From: Pseudomonas cichorii | GTDB taxonomy: Bacteria; Pseudomonadota; Gammaproteobacteria; Pseudomonadales; Pseudomonadaceae | DNA: 64,000 nucleotides | Reading direction: 5' to 3' | NCBI RefSeq assembly: GCF_003700275.1 | Contig: NZ_RBRE01000103.1 | Location: forward strand, 62,001-126,000 | In this document: one piece after another, positions 44,120 to 51,261 of the stretch | How positions within the stretch are numbered: the stretch's first letter is position 1 | Layout of the letters: every line of letters begins with the position of its first letter | Made by a program: the position numbers and the translations under genes | Notes under the pieces: generated by a model | What the model saw: the letters and a program-made list of their open reading frames with translations, nothing else | The model's database searches: none | Told to the model about the DNA's origin: nothing

Positions 44120-44965
44120 ATGCCTCTGGAAAATCTTTCCTGCCAGAAAAGCTTCGGCGGCTGGCTCAAGCGTTACAAGCATCACTCGGCAGTCCTGGGC
44201 TGCGACATGGTGTTTGCGGTCTACCTGCCACCTCAGGCTGAGCAGGGCGGCAAGTTGCCGGTGCTGTACTGGCTGTCCGGTCTGACCTGCAACGACGAGA
44301 ACTTCATGCAGAAAGCGGCGGCCCAGCGGGTTGCTGCCGAGCTGGGGTTGATTCTGGTTGCACCCGATACCAGCCCGCGTGGCGCGGATGTCCCCGATGA
44401 TGCTGATGGCGCCTGGGACTTTGGCCTTGGCGCAGGCTTTTACCTGAATGCCACGGCGCAACCCTGGGCCGAGCATTATCGGATGCACGACTATGTGGTG
44501 AATGAACTGCCAGCTCTGGTCGAGGAGCACTTTCCTGCGTCTCAGGCGCGCGGGATCAGCGGTCATTCGATGGGTGGGCATGGCGCGCTGGTGTGTGCCT
44601 TGCGCAATCCAGGGCGCTACCAGTCGGTTTCGGCATTTTCGCCGATCAGCAATCCGATGGATTGTCCCTGGGGGCAGAAGGCTTTCTCGCATTATCTGGG
44701 TGAGGATCGTTCACGCTGGCGCGAGTGGGATGCGACGGTGTTGATTGCCGACGCGAGCGAAAAGCTGCCGATCCTGGTGGATCAGGGCGACCGCGATGAC
44801 TTCCTGGTCAATCAACTCAAGCCCGAAGCGCTGGTGCAGGCCGCCAAAGCCGCGCAGCATCCGCTGACCCTGAGAATGCAGCCTGGCTATGACCACAGCT
44901 ACTTTTTCATTGCCAGCTTCATCGAGGATCATCTGCGCCATCATGCGGCGGCCCTGCAGGCATGA
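44120..44965 (+). CDS. fghA: S-formylglutathione hydrolase
   Basis: Alpha/beta-hydrolase esterase that releases formate and glutathione, completing formaldehyde detoxification. 281 residues. The nucleophile is Ser150 in GHSMGGHGAL, with the Asp in DQGDRDDFL and the His in GYDHSYFFIASF. It is co-oriented with adhC 94 bases upstream, with a repeat in the gap. Confidence 0.95.
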   Translation: MPLENLSCQKSFGGWLKRYKHHSAVLGCDMVFAVYLPPQAEQGGKLPVLYWLSGLTCNDENFMQKAAAQRVAAELGLILVAPDTSPRGADVPDDADGAWDFGLGAGFYLNATAQPWAEHYRMHDYVVNELPALVEEHFPASQARGISGHSMGGHGALVCALRNPGRYQSVSAFSPISNPMDCPWGQKAFSHYLGEDRSRWREWDATVLIADASEKLPILVDQGDRDDFLVNQLKPEALVQAAKAAQHPLTLRMQPGYDHSYFFIASFIEDHLRHHAAALQA

Positions 44966-45007
44966 CTGTCAGTTTTTCGGACAGGCCCTAACTTGCGCCA
45001 AAGCAGG

Positions 45008-45042
45008 TAGAATCACGCCCTGACTTTTTTCAGGGCGTTTTT
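45008..45042 (+). terminator. Intrinsic terminator ending three bases before the ispF start codon
   Basis: ACGCCCTGA (45015-45023) pairs with TCAGGGCGT (45030-45038) around a C+T5 loop, followed by TTTT. It ends the adhC-fghA transcript. A -10-like TAGAAT at 45008-45013 would start ispF transcription near 45020, inside the left arm, so ispF mRNA would not form the hairpin. The only GGG-containing ribosome-site candidate is in the right arm. Confidence 0.7.
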
Positions 45043-45044
45043 CT

Positions 45045-45518
45045 ATGCGTATTGGCCATGGCTATGATGTGCACCGTTTCGCCGAGGGCGATTTCATTAC
45101 CTTGGGCGGCGTGCGGATTGCACACGGTTTCGGCCTTCTGGCGCACTCCGATGGCGACGTCCTGCTGCATGCGCTGAGCGATGCGCTGCTGGGCGCTGCC
45201 GCGCTGGGCGACATCGGCAAGCACTTTCCCGATACCGACCCGCAGTTCAAGGGCGCAGACAGCCGGGTGTTGCTGCGCCACGTGCTCAAGCAGGTACAGG
45301 GCAAAGGCTGGAAAGTCGGCAACGTAGACGCCACCATCGTCGCACAGGCGCCCAAGATGGCACCGCATATCGATTCCATGCGGGCTTTGATTGCCGCGGA
45401 TCTTCAGGTTGAGTTGGATCAAGTGAACGTAAAAGCCACCACCACTGAAAAGCTCGGCTTTGTCGGCCGTGAAGAAGGCATCGCGGTGCATGCCGTCGCG
45501 CTGTTGCTGCGCGCATGA
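45045..45518 (+). CDS. ispF: 2-C-methyl-D-erythritol 2,4-cyclodiphosphate synthase
   Basis: MEP-pathway enzyme forming the cyclic diphosphate; a zinc-dependent trimer of 157 residues. Metal ligands D8 and H10 in GYDVHRF, with HSDGDVLLHALSDALLGAA following. The TTTEKLGFVGREEGIA C-terminal motif is present. The start ATG abuts the upstream terminator. It overlaps truD by four bases. The neighbouring ispD gene lies about 3.8 kb upstream, separated by the formaldehyde genes. Confidence 0.96.
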   Translation: MRIGHGYDVHRFAEGDFITLGGVRIAHGFGLLAHSDGDVLLHALSDALLGAAALGDIGKHFPDTDPQFKGADSRVLLRHVLKQVQGKGWKVGNVDATIVAQAPKMAPHIDSMRALIAADLQVELDQVNVKATTTEKLGFVGREEGIAVHAVALLLRA

Positions 45519-46573
45519 CCGAACTGGAACTCCTGGGCCCACGGGCCAGCGGCAATGCGCTGGGGAGCGCGGTTCTCAAGGCTACGGCCGAAGATTTTCA
45601 AGTCGACGAAGTGCTCGATATTCCACTCTCCGGGGATGGCGAGCATCTCTGGCTGTGGGTCGAGAAACGCGGCCTCAACACCGAGGAAGCGGCGCGTCGC
45701 CTGGCGCGTGCCGCCGGTGTGCCGTTGCGCACGGTCAGCTATGCCGGCCTGAAGGACCGCCAGGCACTCACTCGCCAGTGGTTCAGCCTGCAATTGCCGG
45801 GCAAGGCCGATCCTGACCTTGCCGCAGCGCAGGACGAGACGCTGCAAATTCTCAAGGCCAGCCGCCACAAGCGCAAACTGCAGCGCGGCGCCCATGCGGC
45901 CAACGGCTTTACCTTGCGCCTGACTCAATTGAACGCTGACCAGGACGCGCTGAATCAGCGTCTGGAATCCATTGCCCGCAAGGGAATCCCCAACTACTTC
46001 GGCGCCCAGCGTTTTGGCTATCAGGGCGGCAATCTGGGGGAGGCCCGTCATTACGCCGGGCGCCAGGCCTTGCCGGAACAGCGCAATGTCCGCTCACGGC
46101 TGTTTTCGACCGCCCGCAGCTATCTGTTCAACCGGGTGCTGGCCGAGCGTGTTGCCGATGGCAGTTGGGAGCGTGCGCAGGTCGGCGATCTGCTGGCATT
46201 TACCGACAGCCGCAGCTTTTTCCCGGCAGGTATTGCCGAATGCAGCGATCCGCGACTCGACATTCTGGACCTGCACCCCACCGGCCCGCAGTGGGGGGCA
46301 GGTGCTTCTCCGGCAGCCGGCGCGACCGCGGAGCTGGAAAACCGTATTGCCGCTGAAGAGTCTGCTCTGTGCGAATGGCTGATAAAGGCGGGAATGGAGC
46401 ACGAACGTCGCATACTGCGGCTGCCCATTGAACGTTTGACGTGGCATTATCCCGAGCCTGACATTTTGCAACTGGAATTCGTCCTTCCGCCCGGATGCTT
46501 TGCCACTGTATTGGTGCGCGAACTCGTTGATCTGGTGCCGGTTGGGCAGACGGACAGCCCATGCGTATTCTGA
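45515..46573 (+). CDS. truD: tRNA pseudouridine(13) synthase
   Basis: Isomerises U13 of tRNA-Glu. 352 residues. The catalytic Asp81 is in YAGLKDRQALTRQ, with the family motifs RGAHAANGFTLRL and NYFGAQRFG, and the TRUD insertion domain in the second half. Coupled to ispF by ATGA and overlapping surE by 13 bases. Confidence 0.96.
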   Translation: MTELELLGPRASGNALGSAVLKATAEDFQVDEVLDIPLSGDGEHLWLWVEKRGLNTEEAARRLARAAGVPLRTVSYAGLKDRQALTRQWFSLQLPGKADPDLAAAQDETLQILKASRHKRKLQRGAHAANGFTLRLTQLNADQDALNQRLESIARKGIPNYFGAQRFGYQGGNLGEARHYAGRQALPEQRNVRSRLFSTARSYLFNRVLAERVADGSWERAQVGDLLAFTDSRSFFPAGIAECSDPRLDILDLHPTGPQWGAGASPAAGATAELENRIAAEESALCEWLIKAGMEHERRILRLPIERLTWHYPEPDILQLEFVLPPGCFATVLVRELVDLVPVGQTDSPCVF

Positions 46574-47310
46574 TTTCAAACGATGATGGGGTAACTGCAC
46601 CCGGTCTCGCGGCGCTGCATGCGGCGCTGGCGGATTATGCCGAGTGCGTGGTGATCGCTCCCGATCAAGATAAAAGCGGCGCGAGCAGCTCGCTGACGCT
46701 CGACCGTCCGTTGCACCCGCACACGCTGCCCAATGGTTTCATCGGCCTCAATGGCACGCCGACCGACTGCGTGCACCTGGGCCTCAATGGCCTGCTGGAG
46801 CGCGAGCCGGACATGGTGGTTTCGGGAATCAACCTGGGGGCCAACCTCGGCGATGACGTGCTGTATTCCGGTACGGTTGCCGCGGCGCTCGAAGGGCGCT
46901 TTCTGCAACGTCCTTCGTTTGCCTTTTCGTTCCTGTCACGCCAGCCGGATAACCTGGCCACGGCGGCGCATTATGCGCGTCTGCTGGTCGAGGCCCATGA
47001 ACAACTGGATCTGCCGCCGCGCACAGTGCTGAACGTCAATATCCCGAATCTGCCGCTTGCGAATATTCGCGGTATTCAACTGACCCGCCTGGGCCATCGG
47101 GCCCGCGCTGCGGCTCCGGTGCGAGTCGTCGATCCGCGTGGCCGGGCCGGCTACTGGATAGCTGCCGCCGGCGACGCGGAAGATGGCGGTGCCGGTACCG
47201 ATTTTCATGCGGTCATGCAGGGCTATGTCTCGATTACCCCGTTGCAACTGGATCGAACCTATCAGGACGGTTTCACTAGCCTGAACACCTGGCTGGAGGG
47301 ACTGGTCTGA
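46561..47310 (+). CDS. surE: 5'/3'-nucleotidase SurE
   Basis: Metal-dependent nucleotidase/exopolyphosphatase linked to stationary-phase survival. 249 residues beginning MRILISNDDGVTAPGL, in which D8-D9 bind metal. SGINLGANLGDDVLYSGTVAAA is the other family block. In the surE-pcm-nlpD-rpoS cluster; its TGA shares a base with the pcm ATG. Confidence 0.96.
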   Translation: MRILISNDDGVTAPGLAALHAALADYAECVVIAPDQDKSGASSSLTLDRPLHPHTLPNGFIGLNGTPTDCVHLGLNGLLEREPDMVVSGINLGANLGDDVLYSGTVAAALEGRFLQRPSFAFSFLSRQPDNLATAAHYARLLVEAHEQLDLPPRTVLNVNIPNLPLANIRGIQLTRLGHRARAAAPVRVVDPRGRAGYWIAAAGDAEDGGAGTDFHAVMQGYVSITPLQLDRTYQDGFTSLNTWLEGLV

Positions 47311-47987
47311 TGTCACGCGAGCAAGATGATCTGTTACGCCGCGGGATCGGGATGACCTCGCAACGTACTCGTGAGCGGCTGATCCAGCGCTTGTATGAAG
47401 AAGGCCTGTCCAATACCCGGGTGCTGGACGTGATCCGCAAGACGCCTCGACACCTGTTCGTCGATGAAGCGCTGGCGCACCGTGCCTATGAAGACACGGC
47501 GTTGCCGATTGGCCACAACCAGACCATTTCCCAGCCTTACATGGTCGCGCGCATGAGCGAGCTGCTGCTGGCGGCTGGCCCGCTGGACAAGGTGATGGAG
47601 ATCGGTACCGGCTCGGGCTACCAGACAGCGGTGCTGGCACAACTGGTCGAGCGGGTGTTCTCGGTCGAGCGCATCAAGGTGCTGCAGGACCGGGCCAAGG
47701 AACGTCTGGTCGAGCTTAACCTGCGCAACGTGGTCTTTCGCTGGGGCGATGGCTGGGAGGGCTGGCCCGCGCTGGCGCCTTATAACGGCATTATCGTGAC
47801 CGCCGTGGCAACCGACGTACCGCAGGCCTTGCTCGATCAACTGGCACCGGGCGGAAGGCTGGTGATTCCGGTCGGTTCCGGTGAAGTTCAGCAATTGATG
47901 TTGATCGTACGCGAAGAAAATGGATTTTCCCGGCATGTGCTGGGCGCTGTGCGATTCGTGCCACTGCTCAACGGGCCTCTGGCCTGA
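47310..47987 (+). CDS. pcm: Protein-L-isoaspartate O-methyltransferase
   Basis: Repairs isoaspartyl residues in aged proteins with S-adenosylmethionine. 225 residues from ATG at 47310; the ATG at 47352 (MTSQRTRERLIQRLYEEG) would give the 211-residue form known from P. aeruginosa. The SAM motif MEIGTGSGYQTAVLAQL and the substrate loop IGHNQTISQPYMVARM are intact. The one-base overlap with surE favours the longer form weakly. Confidence 0.95.
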   Translation: MSREQDDLLRRGIGMTSQRTRERLIQRLYEEGLSNTRVLDVIRKTPRHLFVDEALAHRAYEDTALPIGHNQTISQPYMVARMSELLLAAGPLDKVMEIGTGSGYQTAVLAQLVERVFSVERIKVLQDRAKERLVELNLRNVVFRWGDGWEGWPALAPYNGIIVTAVATDVPQALLDQLAPGGRLVIPVGSGEVQQLMLIVREENGFSRHVLGAVRFVPLLNGPLA

Positions 47988-48180
47988 GGCATAAATGAAA
48001 GAGGAAGTGAATTCTGGCTGTCCTCATCGGTCTACTCACCCTGCTGATCAGGGCGATATATGGCAGCATGGCATCATTTGCTCATGACAACGGCTTTGCA
48101 CAGTTAATCACTGGCTGCCCGCCGTTCTTGCGGCACAATAGGCATCTTTTGAATTCAGTCACCAGTAAAGGGAGTGGCGG

Positions 48181-49056
48181 GTGAGTCACACAGTCATTCG
48201 GCAGCTAAAGTTTTCAACAAGTTATCAGCGTCTGGTGATTGGCATTGCACTCAGTGTCCTCTTGGTCGGCTGCGCCAGTTCACCTTCGGGCGGTGTTCGT
48301 GTTGTCGATCGTAACGGCAACGTAGAGTCGCGTCCTGCTGTCACCACCGGCCAATATGTCGTGCGGCGTGGCGACACCCTGTTTTCCATTGCATTTCGTT
48401 ACGGCTGGGACTGGAAGGCACTGGCTGCCCGCAACCAGATTCCAGAGCCCTACACGATCAAACCCGGTCAGACGATTCGCTTTGACGGGCGTTCAAATTC
48501 AACATCCGAGTCTGTAGTCTCGGCTCCGGCCACGGCGCGTCCGGGGCCGGTCACTGCGACGACATCCACGCGGAGCAGTGGCTCTGGCTCGGTCAAGACG
48601 ACGGTTATTTCCAAACCGGTGGCCGTTGTACCTGTGGTAATACCTCCGGCTGGCGATAGTCCGGTCGGTGTTGCCGGGAAGTCCCCGACAGGTTGGGCCT
48701 GGCCTGCAAGTGGCATTTTGATAGGAAAATTTTCCTCAAACGGTAGTTTGAATAAAGGAATTGATATCGCAGGTGATTTGGGACAGCCTGTTTTGGCCGC
48801 GTCTGATGGATCAGTTGTATACGCCGGAAGTGGATTACGGGGCTACGGCGAATTGATAATCATCAAACACAGCGATACCTACGTCAGCGCCTACGGTCAC
48901 AACCGCAGGCTCTTGGTACGGGAGGGGCAACAGGTCAAGGCGGGGCAGACAATTGCCGAGATGGGGTCAACAGGAACTGACCGGGTGAAACTGCATTTTG
49001 AGATTCGCCGACAAGGAAAGCCTGTAGATCCACTGCAGTTTTTGCCACGTCGTTGA
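48181..49056 (+). CDS. nlpD: LysM/M23-domain lipoprotein NlpD
   Basis: Outer-membrane lipoprotein that activates the cell-wall amidase AmiC at the septum. 291 residues from GTG at 48181 with GGGAG upstream. Lipobox LLVGC places the lipid Cys at 31; a LysM domain spans about 56-102; a Ser/Thr/Val/Pro-rich linker follows. A LytM domain covers about 190-290. The LytM metal histidine is missing (NKGIDIAGD), as in E. coli NlpD, so it is an activator rather than an enzyme. In relatives the main rpoS promoter lies inside nlpD. Confidence 0.94.
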   Translation: MSHTVIRQLKFSTSYQRLVIGIALSVLLVGCASSPSGGVRVVDRNGNVESRPAVTTGQYVVRRGDTLFSIAFRYGWDWKALAARNQIPEPYTIKPGQTIRFDGRSNSTSESVVSAPATARPGPVTATTSTRSSGSGSVKTTVISKPVAVVPVVIPPAGDSPVGVAGKSPTGWAWPASGILIGKFSSNGSLNKGIDIAGDLGQPVLAASDGSVVYAGSGLRGYGELIIIKHSDTYVSAYGHNRRLLVREGQQVKAGQTIAEMGSTGTDRVKLHFEIRRQGKPVDPLQFLPRR

Positions 49057-49158
49057 TTGTTGTCAGCCTGTTCCTGACGCAGAGGGAATGGGCTCAAGTG
49101 TTGCCACGGATATAGGCGACTCTGAGCTTGAGGTCGAACTCACCAAAGGACTATAACA

Positions 49159-50169
49159 ATGGCTCTTAGCAGCGAAGCGCCGGAGTTTGACATCGATGAT
49201 GAAGTGCTCCTCATGGAAACCGGCATTGTCCTGGAGGACAACTCGAACGAGCGGCAGCCGTCTACTGCCGCCTCGGAACGAACGAAAGCCAAGCACTCCT
49301 CATCGCTCAAACAACATAAATATATTGATTACACTCGGGCGCTCGATGCTACCCAGTTGTATCTCAATGAAATAGGGTTTTCTCCCCTGTTGTCCCCGGA
49401 AGAGGAGGTCCACTTTGCGAGATTGTCGCAACGTGGGGATCCGGCTGGACGCAAGCGCATGATTGAAAGCAATCTGCGGCTGGTGGTTAAAATTGCCAGG
49501 CGCTATGTCAATCGTGGGTTGTCATTGCTTGATCTGATCGAAGAAGGCAACCTGGGCTTGATCCGGGCTGTGGAAAAATTCGATCCGGAGCGCGGTTTCC
49601 GTTTCTCGACTTACGCGACATGGTGGATTCGTCAGACCATCGAGCGTGCCATCATGAATCAGACCCGGACCATCCGGTTGCCGATTCATGTCGTCAAGGA
49701 ACTGAATGTCTATCTGCGTGCGGCTCGTGAATTGACGCAGAAGCTCGATCATGAACCTTCCCCGGAAGAGATCGCCAATCTACTGGAAAAACCCGTAGGA
49801 GAGGTCAAGCGCATGCTTGGGCTTAACGAGCGTGTTTCCTCCGTGGATGTCTCTCTTGGGCCTGATTCGGACAAGACGCTGCTCGATACCCTGACTGACG
49901 ATCGTCCTACAGATCCTTGCGAGCTTCTGCAGGATGACGATCTTTCCCAGAGCATCGATCAATGGCTGTCTGAACTGACTGACAAGCAGCGTGAGGTGGT
50001 GATTCGCCGCTTCGGTTTACGCGGGCATGAAAGCAGTACGCTTGAGGATGTAGGCCTGGAAATTGGCCTTACCCGTGAGCGTGTCCGGCAGATTCAAGTC
50101 GAAGGTCTGAAGCGTCTTCGTGAAATCCTCGAAAAGAATGGTCTTTCGAGCGAGTCCCTCTTCCAATAA
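49159..50169 (+). CDS. rpoS: Stationary-phase sigma factor RpoS
   Basis: Sigma-38, 336 residues, directing general stress and stationary-phase transcription. Region 2 with LRLVVKIARRYVNRGLSLLD and RFSTYATWWIRQTIERAIMN, region 3 around RAARELTQKLDHEPSPEEIA, and region 4 helix-turn-helix near TLEDVGLEIGLTRERVRQIQ are complete. Start ATG at 49159. It sits 102 bases after nlpD and is closed by a strong terminator, then the rsmZ locus. Confidence 0.97.
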   Translation: MALSSEAPEFDIDDEVLLMETGIVLEDNSNERQPSTAASERTKAKHSSSLKQHKYIDYTRALDATQLYLNEIGFSPLLSPEEEVHFARLSQRGDPAGRKRMIESNLRLVVKIARRYVNRGLSLLDLIEEGNLGLIRAVEKFDPERGFRFSTYATWWIRQTIERAIMNQTRTIRLPIHVVKELNVYLRAARELTQKLDHEPSPEEIANLLEKPVGEVKRMLGLNERVSSVDVSLGPDSDKTLLDTLTDDRPTDPCELLQDDDLSQSIDQWLSELTDKQREVVIRRFGLRGHESSTLEDVGLEIGLTRERVRQIQVEGLKRLREILEKNGLSSESLFQ

Positions 50170-50186
50170 ACCTCCCCCTGCGTGCG

Positions 50187-50226
50187 AAAGGCCGATGTAA
50201 ACATTAAATGTTTGCGTCGGCCTTTT
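50187..50226 (+). terminator. rpoS terminator
   Basis: AAAGGCCGA (50187-50195) pairs with TCGGCCTTT (50217-50225), extended by an inner AAACATT / AATGTTT stem (50199-50213), and ends in TTTT. A long, stable intrinsic terminator 17 bases after the stop. Confidence 0.8.
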
Positions 50227-50319
50227 ACATGATCCCCATCTTATAAACATGGCCGGCCTTGTCCGGTATTCCCTCTCGCGGGTAACGCTGCGTGATGCTC
50301 CAGGTTGTTTGCGTGCCTG

Positions 50320-50337
50320 CGTAAGCCTTTGCTTACC
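50320..50337 (+). promoter_or_regulatory. GacA-binding upstream activating sequence of rsmZ
   Basis: CGTAAGCCTTTGCTTACC fits the GacA box TGTAAG-N6-CTTACA in all ten central positions (GTAAG-N6-CTTAC). It lies about 172 bases upstream of the predicted rsmZ start, close to the distance known in other pseudomonads. Confidence 0.8.
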
Positions 50338-50474
50338 CGTGTCGTAAGTTATCTGGGGCTGGGGAGGCGGGATAAAAGATTCTTTCAGGTATACCATCTT
50401 TCAATTGTTTGAATTGGAACGGGTTTTATTTTCTGCGCGCCAAGGCAGGAAATATTCAGGGGTATTTTCGGGTG

Positions 50475-50502
50475 TTGCCCCCGTCCTGAAAATCACTAAT
50501 AT
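50475..50502 (+). promoter_or_regulatory. rsmZ core promoter
   Basis: TTGCCC (50475-50480) and TAATAT (50497-50502), spaced 16 bases, precede the predicted RNA start at about 50509. Confidence 0.55.
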
Positions 50503-50508
50503 CGGAAC

Positions 50509-50640
50509 TGTGCCAACGGACAGGCACAGGCAATCAAGGAAGACTGCCAAGGACATCGCAGGACGCGATTCATCAGGATGATGAAAAGGATTACAGGGAA
50601 TAGGGAAAAAATGTGGGCGGGTCATACCGCCCCTTTTTTT
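50509..50640 (+). ncRNA. rsmZ: RsmZ regulatory small RNA
   Basis: Gac/Rsm small RNA that titrates the translational repressor RsmA/CsrA. The segment between rpoS and fdxA, the known rsmZ site in Pseudomonas, aligns from memory with P. fluorescens RsmZ. A 5' hairpin GTGCC-AACGGACA-GGCAC is followed by GGACATCGCAGGA-type and CATCAGGATGATG hairpins. Eight GGA motifs begin at 50518, 50538, 50551, 50561, 50576, 50588, 50597 and 50604, most of them in loops or single strands. A GGGCGG / CCGCCC terminator with seven T residues ends at 50640. A GacA box and a promoter lie upstream. Confidence 0.92.
50615..50640 (+). terminator. rsmZ terminator
   Basis: GGGCGG (50615-50620) with CCGCCC (50627-50632), then a run of seven T (50634-50640). 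Confidence 0.85.
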
Positions 50641-50662
50641 GCCTGTAATTTACCCGCCCACG

Positions 50663-50685
50663 AAAAAGGCCCCGAAGGGCCTTTT
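50663..50685 (-). terminator. fdxA terminator (bidirectional hairpin)
   Basis: AAAAGGCCC (50664-50672), CGAA tetraloop, GGGCCTTTT (50677-50685). Read on the minus strand it ends in T residues 17 bases after the fdxA stop. It could also back up rsmZ termination on the plus strand. Confidence 0.75.
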
Positions 50686-50701
50686 CTGGTAGTGCCTGAA
50701 T

Positions 50702-51025
50702 TCAGCGTTCCAGATCTGCGATCTTGCCGGTCTTGCCGTCCCATTCTTCTGCGTCGGGCAAAGCATCTTTTCTTTCGGTGATGTTGGGCCAGACGTCCGC
50801 GAGTTCGGCATTGAGCTCGATGAAGTTTTCCATGCCAGCAGGAATCTCATCTTCGGAGAAGATGGCTTGCGCAGGGCATTCAGGCTCACAAAGAGCGCAA
50901 TCGATGCACTCATCCGGGTGAATCACCAGGAAGTTCGGGCCTTCGTAAAAGCAGTCCACCGGACAGACTTCTACGCAGTCGGTGTACTTGCACTTGATGC
51001 AGTTGTCGGTGACGACGAAGGTCAT
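50702..51025 (-). CDS. fdxA: Seven-iron ferredoxin FdxA
   Basis: Small electron carrier with one [3Fe-4S] and one [4Fe-4S] cluster, Azotobacter FdI type; 107 residues. N-terminal cysteines at 9, 12, 17, 21 and 25, and the second set C40, C43, C46, C50 (DECIDCALCEPECP), are in place. The acidic C-terminal half is typical. It converges on rsmZ; a 236-base leader separates it from the end of mutS. Confidence 0.95.
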   Translation of the reverse strand: MTFVVTDNCIKCKYTDCVEVCPVDCFYEGPNFLVIHPDECIDCALCEPECPAQAIFSEDEIPAGMENFIELNAELADVWPNITERKDALPDAEEWDGKTGKIADLER

Positions 51026-51261
51026 TTCTAATTTTCTCCTCAGGCGGCTGCGGCATGGCCCTTCCAGACAGGGTTGCCAGGTTCGGGGAGTTTCCCGGCC
51101 TTATGAAAACACGTGCATGGGGTGAGCGGTCTTAGGCAGATTGCCTGCCGCTCGACCCTTGGTTCGCTGCGTTTTCACGCGGCTCGACTAGCTGCCAACC
51201 AGGCTAAAAGCTGAGAGCATCCCAAACCGCGCGGGATTCTAACAGCTTGTAGGCCTTTACG

